This document shows positions 32,151 through 39,877 of a stretch of 64,000 bases of DNA, one piece after another (the stretch's first letter is position 1; the number at the start of each line of letters is the position of its first letter). The stretch covers positions 62,001 to 126,000 of the forward strand of contig NZ_JACIFD010000002.1 in assembly GCF_014197205.1 (NCBI RefSeq), read 5' to 3'. Source of the DNA: Canibacter oris (GTDB taxonomy: Bacteria > Actinomycetota > Actinomycetes > Actinomycetales > Microbacteriaceae). The position numbers and the translations under genes were made by a program. Under the pieces are notes generated by a model. It was not told the origin of the DNA and did no database searches. It saw nothing but the letters and a program-made list of their open reading frames with translations.

Positions 32151-34343
32151 TTAAGCGGTTTTGCCGTCTGCGGAGTCGCTGTCAGCGCTGTCATCCGGCG
32201 ATGTGGCAGCGTTAGCAGCGGCATCGGAGTCTGCGGCCGCAGCATCGGTCGCAGGTGCTGTCTGCGAGTCGGTGTCAGTCACAGCGGCAGCCTCTGCGCG
32301 AGACAGCTCCGCGAGATTAATGGCGGCGGTGTCGGTGCTAATCTCGTTGCCGTGCTGCTCCTCCTGCGGCAGCTCGTTACCAGCGAGGTCGAGGTAGACT
32401 CCCTGCTCATAGTCGTATTCAAGCGGGTTGCCGTCATGGTCGGTGCGGGCATACCACTCGGTTACCTCCGGTGCGGCGGAGTCGAAGTCAGCGCCGGTTG
32501 CGAACTCGCTATCAATCTCGGTCGGGGTTACCGCAAGCGCGAAGTTGTCACCGTATTCGCTGACCCCCTGGCGCACCGCTTTTTCAATTGCGCTGTGCTC
32601 GTACATTGCGCGGATTGTGAACGGATCATGACGCAGTTCTTTCAGCAGTGCTACCGTCATCAAAATCAGCACAACCGCAAACGGCAGGGCCGTGATAGTA
32701 ATCAGATTCTGTAGCCCCTGCAGCGCGTTTTTGCCGCCGGTCAGCAGCATCACAACCGCGACACCCGCCATGCACACCGCCCAGAACACCGTAATCAAAC
32801 GTTTCGGTGCCGGGTTGCCGCGCTGCGACAGCTGGGAGTTCACGAGCGAAGCGGAATCGGCTGAGGTGATAAAGAAAATCGCGAGAATACCAATCACCAG
32901 CGGCGCCACAATGTTGCTTCCGGGCAGGTGGCTGAGCACCGCAAACATAATCTCATCAGGGTTTGGCAGATTCGCAATATCGTTGCCCGCTGCCAGCGCT
33001 GTCTTTTCACGCTGCAGCCAGATTGCGGTGCCGCCGAGCACGGTAAACGCCACGATTACGATGGTGCTCGGGATAAACAGCACACCCAATACAAACTGTC
33101 GGATGGTGCGGCCCTTAGAGATTTTTGCCAGGAACACACCCACGAATGGTGCCCAGCTTACCCACCAAGCCCAGTAGAAGGTGGTCCACCCGCTCAAGAA
33201 CACCTGCATTTCGGGGCTTGACATCATGTTTGCCGCCAGCCCCTCCGGGAAGCTGGAGAGGTAATCGATAATCACGCTCGGAATTGCGTTCATAATAAAA
33301 GCGGTTGGGCCCACGAAGAACACAAACACAGCAAGCCCGATTGCCAAAACCATGTTGATATTGGAGAGGATCCGGATGCCCTTGGCCACTCCTGACACTG
33401 CTGAGATAATCGTGCCGATAGTCAGCACCATGATGATGCCAATTGCCAGAGCGTTACCTTCGGCGCTGAAACCACTGACGATTTCCACGCCGCGTGAAAT
33501 CTGCATTGCACCGATGCCGAGGCTCGCGGCGGTTCCGAAAAGAGTTGCGATAATCGCCATGCCGTCGATGATGCGCGCCGCTGGAGCGGTTTCATCTTTG
33601 TTAAACAACGGCATCACAATTGAGCTCATCAGGGGCACTCGCCCGCGCCGATAAGACACGTACGCGACCGCGAGGCCAACAATGGCATAAATTGACCACG
33701 CATTAAAACCCCAGTGCAGCGCAGACTGGCTCATTGCGTGCCCAATCGCCTCCGGGGTGGCGCCGGCAACGGTGCCGGGGCGCGGACTGAGATAGAAACT
33801 CAGCGGCTCATATGCTCCAAAGAAGATAATGCCGATGCCAATACCGCCGGCAAATAGCATCGCAATCCAGGAGCCGTTAGAGTAAGCAGGTTTTTCATCG
33901 TCAAGCCCCAGGCGGATCTGGCCGTAGCGAGAAAAAGCCAGCCACAGCAGCACAATCATCAGCCCAGCTGCAAGCACCGTGAAAATCCAGCCCAGGTTAA
34001 CCATCACCCATTCCAGCGCAATAGATGAGGTTTCCAATACTGCGCTTGGTTGTAGCACGCCCCAGACTACGAAGCCGAGCACCAGCACGCCGACAACCGC
34101 CAGAATCACCTTATCGACGCCGTAGCGCACCTTCTGATCCTCGATAGAGACGCCGGGCACTAGGGCCGGGTGCATCTGATGCGGATAGTTAACCTCGGCT
34201 AGAAACTGCTTCGCTTGTTTTTTTACAAGCGCTGTTCTTTCTAGCTCGGCGGAAACAGCTTTGGCGGCATCTCTGTGTGAGAGACGCCGCCAAAGGGCTG
34301 TTTTTTGTTTATTTGTAGTTGTTTTTTGATGCTCGAAAGGCAT
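32151..34343 (-). CDS. BCCT-family transporter (betaine/choline/carnitine type)
   Basis: 730 residues. After a ~65-residue charged N-terminus there are about twelve membrane segments. The substrate/sodium-site segment reads AMLFAGGIGIGIIFFGAYEP (Gly-Ile-Gly-Ile-Gly instead of the GMGIG of BetP), and the conserved FYWAWWVSWAPFVGVFLAK is intact. The C-terminal ~170 residues are hydrophilic and end in an Asp/Ala/Ser-rich tail. Long cytoplasmic tails act as osmosensors in BetP, so osmotic uptake of betaine, ectoine or proline is likely. Start has TAGGAA upstream. Confidence 0.9.
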   Translation of the reverse strand: MPFEHQKTTTNKQKTALWRRLSHRDAAKAVSAELERTALVKKQAKQFLAEVNYPHQMHPALVPGVSIEDQKVRYGVDKVILAVVGVLVLGFVVWGVLQPSAVLETSSIALEWVMVNLGWIFTVLAAGLMIVLLWLAFSRYGQIRLGLDDEKPAYSNGSWIAMLFAGGIGIGIIFFGAYEPLSFYLSPRPGTVAGATPEAIGHAMSQSALHWGFNAWSIYAIVGLAVAYVSYRRGRVPLMSSIVMPLFNKDETAPAARIIDGMAIIATLFGTAASLGIGAMQISRGVEIVSGFSAEGNALAIGIIMVLTIGTIISAVSGVAKGIRILSNINMVLAIGLAVFVFFVGPTAFIMNAIPSVIIDYLSSFPEGLAANMMSSPEMQVFLSGWTTFYWAWWVSWAPFVGVFLAKISKGRTIRQFVLGVLFIPSTIVIVAFTVLGGTAIWLQREKTALAAGNDIANLPNPDEIMFAVLSHLPGSNIVAPLVIGILAIFFITSADSASLVNSQLSQRGNPAPKRLITVFWAVCMAGVAVVMLLTGGKNALQGLQNLITITALPFAVVLILMTVALLKELRHDPFTIRAMYEHSAIEKAVRQGVSEYGDNFALAVTPTEIDSEFATGADFDSAAPEVTEWYARTDHDGNPLEYDYEQGVYLDLAGNELPQEEQHGNEISTDTAAINLAELSRAEAAAVTDTDSQTAPATDAAAADSDAAANAATSPDDSADSDSADGKTA

Positions 34344-34406
34344 TAAATATTCCTACCTGTTTTAACCCGGGAAATTTTCTCTTTGGGCTAAACCAGGCGA
34401 TGGAAT

Positions 34407-35810
34407 CTATTTAGCGACTCCCGGGTGGGTCATGGATAGCAGATCCAGTGCCTTATCAAGTTCAGCTTCGGTTACCTCACCGCGCTCCACATACCCGAGG
34501 TCAATAACAGCCTCGCGAACGGTGATGCCCTTAGCAACGGAGTGCTTAGCAATCTTCGCCGCGGCCTCGTAACCAATCAGGCGGTTAAGCGGGGTAACGG
34601 TTGACGGGCTCATGCCCGCAAGTGCTGCCGCACGCTCCAGGTTAGCCTCAAGACCGGCAACAGTCTTATCAGCCAGCACTCGGCTTGCGTTAGCCAGCAA
34701 CCTAATAGATTCTAGCAGAGCGGTGCCCATAACCGGAATTTGCACGTTCAGCTCGAATGAGCCAGAAGCGCCGGCCCAGGCGATGGTAGCGTCGTTACCG
34801 ATAACCCGGGAGCACACCATCAGCACAGCCTCCGGAACCACCGGATTTACCTTACCCGGCATGATTGAAGAGCCTGGCTGCAAATCAGGGATGAACAGCT
34901 CGCCGAGGCCGGTGTTCGGGCCGGAGCCCATCCACCGCAGATCGTTATTGATCTTGGTCAGGCTGACCGCGATGGTGCGCAGCGCGCCCGAAGTTTCAAC
35001 CAGAGCGTCACGGTTTGCCTGTGCCTCGAAGTGGTTGCGTGCCTCGGTGATTGGCAGCCCGCTAGAAGCAGCAATCTCGGCAATAACCTTCTCCGGGAAA
35101 CCCAGTGGGGTGTTGATACCAGTGCCCACCGCGGTGCCACCCTGTGGCACCTCAGCAACACGTGGCAGCGCAGCCATGACGCGCTCGATGCCGTAACGGA
35201 TCTGTGCTGCGTAGCCACCAAACTCCTGCCCGAGGGTAACCGGGGTGGCGTCCATCAGGTGGGTACGGCCAGGTTTAACCGCGCTCTGCCACAGCTCTGC
35301 TTTCTGCTCGAAAGCGACTGCGAGGTGCTGCAGCGCTGGCACCAGCTGCTCCAGCAGCGCGCCGGTTACCGCGATGTGCACAGAGGTTGGGAAAACGTCG
35401 TTTGAAGACTGTGAAGCGTTGACGTGATCGTTCGGGTGCACCGGGGCGCCCAGGTGGCCGGTAGCGAGAGTGGCCAAAACCTCGTTCATGTTCATGTTTG
35501 AAGATGTGCCAGAGCCGGTCTGGTAGGTGTCAACCGGGAAGTTTTCATGGTGTTTGCCGGCGATTACCTCATCAGCCGCAGCAACAATAGCATCAGCAAC
35601 GTTTGCGTCGAGAATGCCGAGATCTTTGTTGGCGATAGCGGCAGCGCGCTTAATGCGAGCCAGTGCTACGATTTGAGCTGCCTCCAGCCCGGTGCCGGAG
35701 ATCGGGAAGTTCTCTACGGCGCGCTGGGTCTGCGCAGCATACAGTGCATTTTTTGGAACTCGCACTTCACCCATGGTGTCGTGCTCGATACGGTACTCGA
35801 TTTCGCTCAC
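34407..35810 (-). CDS. fumC: Fumarate hydratase class II
   Basis: 467 residues, interconverts fumarate and malate in the TCA cycle. Typical motifs are [27 protein letters not shown] and the flexible signature loop [11 protein letters not shown] near residue 318. The start has AAAGGAAG upstream. It precedes the carbonic anhydrase and DUF4245 genes transcribed in the same direction; fumC next to DUF4245 and xseB is a common actinobacterial arrangement. Codons are well adapted, as expected for central metabolism. Argininosuccinate lyase and aspartase share the loop, but overall sequence fits FumC. Confidence 0.95.
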   Translation of the reverse strand: MSEIEYRIEHDTMGEVRVPKNALYAAQTQRAVENFPISGTGLEAAQIVALARIKRAAAIANKDLGILDANVADAIVAAADEVIAGKHHENFPVDTYQTGSGTSSNMNMNEVLATLATGHLGAPVHPNDHVNASQSSNDVFPTSVHIAVTGALLEQLVPALQHLAVAFEQKAELWQSAVKPGRTHLMDATPVTLGQEFGGYAAQIRYGIERVMAALPRVAEVPQGGTAVGTGINTPLGFPEKVIAEIAASSGLPITEARNHFEAQANRDALVETSGALRTIAVSLTKINNDLRWMGSGPNTGLGELFIPDLQPGSSIMPGKVNPVVPEAVLMVCSRVIGNDATIAWAGASGSFELNVQIPVMGTALLESIRLLANASRVLADKTVAGLEANLERAAALAGMSPSTVTPLNRLIGYEAAAKIAKHSVAKGITVREAVIDLGYVERGEVTEAELDKALDLLSMTHPGVAK

Positions 35811-35905
35811 TTGCTTCCTTTGCTAGAAAACTGGTCGCGTGTGATATCCCGCGACACTACTAGGATACTAGTATTTGAGTTTGATAACAGCTATCGAAAC
35901 GTTTG

Positions 35906-36559
35906 TTAAATTGTCAGTTGCCCGACCGCGGTGAGGGGGCGAATATTGCCGTCTACCAGGTTGTAATGGCAGCCCACAACGCCCAGCACCCCGGCAGCCA
36001 CCGCGTCACGCAGAATTGTGGAGCTGCGCAGCAGGTCGTTGACCGTGAGTAGGAGGTGTTGGCGACCAGCGGCATCGGCATCAATCGCTGCCGGATCCAC
36101 GTAAGGATTTGCGCTGTTGTGCTTCAGCCACACCTGCTGCACTGCCGGCAGCACCGGCTGCAAGGTGCGCTCTACCGCGGGAGGCACTGGGGTTGGTTGC
36201 TGTGACGAGAGATTAATTGCGGCTTTCACCGCGCCACAGCTGTCGTGGGAAAGTACCACAATTAACGCGCTGCCGAGTTCTGTAACCGCAAACTCTAGCG
36301 AAGCGACGATAGATTCGGCAACGATGTGCCCCATATTGCGGATCACAAAGAGGTCGCCCAGGCCGCGGTCGAAAATAATCTCAGCCGCGAGGCGGGAGTC
36401 GGAGCAGCCGAACAGTGCGACATTGGGTGCCTGGCCCTCTAACAGCTGATCACGGCGAGACGCGTCCTGGTGCGGATGTCGTTGTGCGCCGCTGATAAAT
36501 CTCTGATTTCCCTCTAGCATCTCCTGCCAGGCCTGCTGAGGTGTGATCCGCTGCTGCAT
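35906..36559 (-). CDS. Beta-carbonic anhydrase
   Basis: 217 residues. The zinc ligands and catalytic dyad are visible: C52 with D54 and R56 in GCSDSRLAAE, H105 and C108 in LSHDSCGAVKAA. The enzyme interconverts CO2 and bicarbonate in the cytosol. The N-terminal RITPQQAWQEMLEGNQRF is typical of this clade. It stands 96 bp upstream of fumC in the same direction; bicarbonate supply for carboxylases is a plausible role. Confidence 0.93.
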   Translation of the reverse strand: MQQRITPQQAWQEMLEGNQRFISGAQRHPHQDASRRDQLLEGQAPNVALFGCSDSRLAAEIIFDRGLGDLFVIRNMGHIVAESIVASLEFAVTELGSALIVVLSHDSCGAVKAAINLSSQQPTPVPPAVERTLQPVLPAVQQVWLKHNSANPYVDPAAIDADAAGRQHLLLTVNDLLRSSTILRDAVAAGVLGVVGCHYNLVDGNIRPLTAVGQLTI

Positions 36560-36593
36560 CTGATTTCGCTTTCTAGAAGGGGAGTGGGCGCTG

Positions 36594-37283
36594 TTACTGG
36601 TTGCCTGCGTCGCTGCGCAGCGAGGTTGCGGCGGCTGTTGCCAGCGTCTTTACTTCATCGTAGCTGGCGGTGCCGATGACAACCAGGGTGCTGTCGCTGA
36701 GGGTAGTGCTGAACGCCCACAGCACGTTAGAGCCGTCGGGGCTATCGGTGTGGTGGTCATAAACTTGCCACTCGTGCCCGGCAAAGGTTTCGGTGCCGGT
36801 AGTCGCTTTCTGCTCCACGGTCTTATGTACCCAGCGTGAATCCGCAGGTGCATTTTCGCGGTTATACCCCTGCAAAACCGCGGCGTATTCACCAACTTTT
36901 TCGCCCTCTGGAACCGGTGTGGTGTACCCCAGGTACCAATAGGTGACCAGCTCATCCTTATCAAAACGCAGCTCCGCCTGTTTTGCGAGCCACTGTTCGG
37001 GTAGTTGTGGATCAGCCAACGGCCGCCCAGCTGTCGCGGTCGCGGCGGTTGCCAGCTCTGTCACATTGACGTTGCGGCTGAGGTAGTCGCCGGTGCCACG
37101 TGGCACAATCAGCACTATCAGGAGCAGCACTCCAAGGGACACCAAAAGCGAATAGATGAGGTTGTTAAGAGTTTTGCGTTTCTTGTACAGGTACGAGTCG
37201 CGGGCTTTGCGTGCCGCGGTTTCTTCGGGGGTCTCTGGACGCCCGAGTTCTGCAACTACCGCTGGTTGTTTTTGGCGCGCCAT
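36594..37283 (-). CDS. DUF4245-family membrane-anchored protein
   Basis: 229 residues from the ATG at 37283, which overlaps the xseB stop as TAATG; the longer open frame upstream lies inside xseB. A Lys/Arg/Glu-rich cytoplasmic N-terminus precedes one membrane segment (NNLIYSLLVSLGVLLLIVLI) and an outside domain ending in TTLSDSTLVVIGTASYDEV. The family is actinobacterial, of unknown function and regularly linked to xseB and fumC or glpX. It is translationally coupled to xseB. Confidence 0.85.
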   Translation of the reverse strand: MARQKQPAVVAELGRPETPEETAARKARDSYLYKKRKTLNNLIYSLLVSLGVLLLIVLIVPRGTGDYLSRNVNVTELATAATATAGRPLADPQLPEQWLAKQAELRFDKDELVTYWYLGYTTPVPEGEKVGEYAAVLQGYNRENAPADSRWVHKTVEQKATTGTETFAGHEWQVYDHHTDSPDGSNVLWAFSTTLSDSTLVVIGTASYDEVKTLATAAATSLRSDAGNQ

Positions 37284-37543
37284 TAGAATGCCTCTTCTGA
37301 AATTTCGGTGTCGGCGGCTGCGCTGTCTGCCGCGGCTGCTGCGGTGGCCTCTTGGCGAGCCTGCTCCAGCCGCTGCTTGGCGCCTACCAGCCAGCTTTCG
37401 CACCGGCGCGCGAGGGCTTCGCCGCGTTCCCACAGTGCCAGTGATTGCTCAAGCGTGGTGCCACCATTTTCAAGCTGCTGCACGATTTGCACCAGCTCAT
37501 CACGCGCCTGTTCGTAGCTGAGAGTTTCAAGATCTTCCGCCAT
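37283..37543 (-). CDS. xseB: Exonuclease VII small subunit
   Basis: 86 residues from ATG 37543 ([20 protein letters not shown]), within the usual size range. The signature [20 protein letters not shown] is clear, and the C-terminus is an Ala/Asp-rich tail. XseB binds XseA to make exonuclease VII, which degrades single-stranded DNA. The partner xseA normally lies directly upstream, but here the upstream 215 bp hold no coding region and then tRNA-Lys, so xseB is an orphan at this locus. Confidence 0.9.
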   Translation of the reverse strand: MAEDLETLSYEQARDELVQIVQQLENGGTTLEQSLALWERGEALARRCESWLVGAKQRLEQARQEATAAAAADSAAADTEISEEAF

Positions 37544-37760
37544 GCTTTTAATTCTAAGCGATTTGCGGGGAGGCGCGCCCACTGCAGCGGTACAGCATAA
37601 GGGCGTAAAAGAGTAAAAACAGCACTGCGACTGTGAAAATTCACCCCAGGCACGCCGATGTACGCGATGTGTGCCTAGACGCGCGCTAGGTACGGAAATT
37701 TCGAGCCGTTAGCGGCAATGCGGGCAACGCAACAAGGCTGAAAGCAAGATTAGCAATAAA

Positions 37761-37836
37761 TGGTGGGCCCTGTGGGGCTCGAACCCACGACCCACGGATT
37801 AAAAGTCCGATGCTCTACCAACTGAGCTAAAGGCCC
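37761..37836 (-). tRNA. tRNA-Lys (TTT anticodon)
   Basis: 76 nt on the minus strand with CCA encoded. Acceptor stem GGGCCTT pairs with AGGGCCC, D-arm TAGCTCAGTTGGTAGAGC, anticodon loop CTTTTAA (anticodon TTT) and T-arm with GGGTTCGAGCCCC are all present. Confidence 0.95.
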
Positions 37837-38025
37837 TCGAATAAAAACAATAGCTGATTGCTCACGATTGCACAAGTTGCGGCGCGTCTCGTGTGCCGTG
37901 TCTCGTTCTCTGCGTCTGTTGGCGGTGCCTGCGCTGTGTGTCTCACGCTATGTGTCCTATGCGGCACGGGCCGGTGGTGTCGCGGTGCCTGCGCGTCGGC
38001 GCCGGTTCTGAGAGAATTAAACTGT

Positions 38026-38652
38026 ATGGTTGCACAGTTTTCAAAACCCTTGTATTTAGAGGCAGCGCACTTTGACAATTTTGTTGGGGGTGTGGATCCT
38101 GCCGCCCAGCAGCACCTGGCCACGCAAACGGCATGGGCGCTGTTAAATCGTGTCCGTAAAGCTGCTGACCCGGAGCTTGTGGCACGGGTTATTGAGCACG
38201 CGGCAACGCATGGAGTGGAGGAAATCGCGGAGCTGTGGGCGGATGCGCGGGCGGATACGCTGGCCGGAGTGCTGTGGCGACTCTATCTGATTCGGCGTGC
38301 AGCGCAGTTGCTGCCGCAGGAAATCGCGGCGATGTTTCGCGCCGGGCAGAGTGAGCACAGTGTGGAAAGTGTGGTTGCTGCGGTGGCAGAACCAACCACG
38401 GCCGAGGCGGTTGTGGCGTTTTGTGACAGTGTGCTGCGCGGGGTTTTCAAAGGAGACTTTGCCGCGGCGCTTGAGCGTGCCTGGGCTTATTGCCGAGTTC
38501 TGGCGGTCGGGGCGGCGGTTCTGGCTGATTCTCGAGAGCTGGATTCCGCGGTGCACGCGCGGCAGCTGACGATGCGTGGCGCCAGGTATTTAGAGATCGG
38601 CGAGGAGCTGCTCCGCGCGGCGAAACTGTGGCGTTTCAACCGGCTTGATTAA
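38026..38652 (+). CDS. Conserved-type actinobacterial hypothetical protein
   Basis: 208 residues from ATG 38026; the frame is open to 37858 but that stretch overlaps tRNA-Lys promoter sequence and reads as low-quality Cys-rich protein. The protein is almost entirely helical and Ala-rich, with short conserved-looking elements such as LAGVLWRLYLIRR and GVFKGDFAAALERAWAYC. No membrane segment, signal or catalytic motif is visible. I do not recognise a named family. Clean frame, sensible composition and position upstream of a hairpin region support it as real. Confidence 0.68.
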   Translation: MVAQFSKPLYLEAAHFDNFVGGVDPAAQQHLATQTAWALLNRVRKAADPELVARVIEHAATHGVEEIAELWADARADTLAGVLWRLYLIRRAAQLLPQEIAAMFRAGQSEHSVESVVAAVAEPTTAEAVVAFCDSVLRGVFKGDFAAALERAWAYCRVLAVGAAVLADSRELDSAVHARQLTMRGARYLEIGEELLRAAKLWRFNRLD

Positions 38653-38730
38653 CGCCTCAGAGGTATTGAAAAGCGCCAGCCGTGCCGGTTTTTCATTGAT
38701 AATGCAGCAGAATTTTAGTAGACTACTTAA

Positions 38731-38811
38731 GCCAGGCCGTAGCTAACCCCGGGCTCCAAATAATTAGCCGCTTCGAGCGGCCTTCCGCCGAGAGGCGTTG
38801 CACGGTCTGGC
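38731..38811 (+). ncRNA. Candidate structured RNA or complex terminator
   Basis: An outer 10-bp stem GCCAGGCCGT/ACGGTCTGGC (one G-U pair, on + strand) encloses two inner hairpins: GCCGCT/AGCGGC (38767-38781) and CGCC-GAGA-GGCG with a GNRA loop (38786-38797). GCTAA/TTAGC is an alternative pairing. TTTT follows. It does not fit tRNA, SRP RNA or riboswitch consensus sequences that I know. The strand is uncertain; it lies between two convergent genes. Confidence 0.4.
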
Positions 38812-38819
38812 ATTTTATT

Positions 38820-38870
38820 GCCCTGCGGGTTTTCTCCGCGGGTTTTTCTCTGCGGGTTCTTGCCCTGCGA
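38820..38870. repeat. Degenerate TGCGGGTT repeats
   Basis: About three copies of a 14-16-bp unit built on (T/C)GCGGGTTTTTCTC, with a further CCCTGCG at the end. Noncoding, between the candidate RNA and the downstream convergent gene. Confidence 0.45.
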
Positions 38871-38932
38871 CGCTGCCGTGCCGAAAACACTGGCTGCTAT
38901 CTGGCGGCGCGGACTGAGCGCCTCAACCCCCG

Positions 38933-39877
38933 TCAGAGCATGTGTTTTAGTGGGTAGCTCTCAACGCTCACCAGCTGGCGTTTTTTCGGCTTTTTGGTGA
39001 GGTGAAAAACAGCGAAACCTGCCGGCGGCAATTGTACCGCCTCCTGCAAGTATGATCCCGACCTGGAGCCGGCAGACAGCGCTATCTCTCGGGCAATCTC
39101 TGGCAGCACCGGGCGATGCGAGCACAGCACCACACTTTTTTGTTTCGCGACTGCTGCCGCCACGGTGTCACGCAGCCTGCTGAGGTCGCCAGTGTCCCAG
39201 GTGTCTTGACTGAGAGCTGCAGTGGTGGTTAACGGCACTTGTAGCAGATGAGCAAGCGGAGTGACGGTTGCGCGACACCGCTTGGCGTCACTAGTGATAA
39301 TGCTCTTAGGGTTAAAGACGCTAAGCACCGGGACGATTAGCTGGGATTCATCGCAGCCTCTATCTGTCAGCGGCCGCTTGCAGTCAACTGGAAAATCAAC
39401 GCCGCGCGGCTCTGCCTGAGCGTGCCGTAACACTAGAACCGCGTAGGTGTCATGACGTTCAGACTTTACCAGCTGCGCAAAAACTTCTAAAATCTCTCGA
39501 TCCCGAGCATAACTGAGCTGCTGCGGAGCCTGCTCTAGAGGCACCCAAGCCAGCTGCGCAATTTCGGCGTTCGCCCGGAATCGGTGCTTTTTAGCCGCCT
39601 TCCGCGTAACCTTTGCTGCCCAGTAGGCCACAACTTTTTTATCGCCGCCGCGTAACCTGTAAGAGAGGGTACCGAGATTCACCCCAAGCTTTACACGATA
39701 CCCAGTTTCCTCTCGGGTTTCCCGTACCGCAGCCTGTGGCAGAGTTTCATTCGGGTCAAGCTTGCCCTTGGGAAAACTCCAGTCAGCATACCGCTTACGA
39801 AACACTAACAGCACTTCAACGCTTTTATTTTCACGGTTGTAACGCCAGGGGATAGTGCCAGCAGCGTAAACCGTCAT
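38933..39877 (-). CDS. Nudix hydrolase fused to histidine phosphatase (MutT1-like)
   Basis: 314 residues. The N-terminal Nudix domain (to ~135) has GKLDPNETLPQAAVRETREE with the following TGY. The C-terminal domain is a SixA-type histidine phosphatase starting at VLVLRHAQAEPRG, with a second catalytic His in VVLCSHRPVLPE. This domain pair matches mycobacterial MutT1, which sanitises 8-oxo-(d)GTP and diadenosine polyphosphates. Its start overlaps the ppk stop (ATGA), the same ppk-MutT1 pairing seen in mycobacteria, linking polyphosphate and nucleotide metabolism. Confidence 0.9.
   Translation of the reverse strand: MTVYAAGTIPWRYNRENKSVEVLLVFRKRYADWSFPKGKLDPNETLPQAAVRETREETGYRVKLGVNLGTLSYRLRGGDKKVVAYWAAKVTRKAAKKHRFRANAEIAQLAWVPLEQAPQQLSYARDREILEVFAQLVKSERHDTYAVLVLRHAQAEPRGVDFPVDCKRPLTDRGCDESQLIVPVLSVFNPKSIITSDAKRCRATVTPLAHLLQVPLTTTAALSQDTWDTGDLSRLRDTVAAAVAKQKSVVLCSHRPVLPEIAREIALSAGSRSGSYLQEAVQLPPAGFAVFHLTKKPKKRQLVSVESYPLKHML

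Noticed and set aside
37858-38025. Longer N-terminus for the 208-residue hypothetical protein
   Set aside because: The extra part is Cys/Val-rich, overlaps the promoter region of tRNA-Lys and has no ribosome-binding site.
38731-38811. tRNA or SRP RNA
   Set aside because: The outer stem looks tRNA-like, but there is no T-loop, anticodon arm or SRP tetraloop/AGCAGCC element on either strand.
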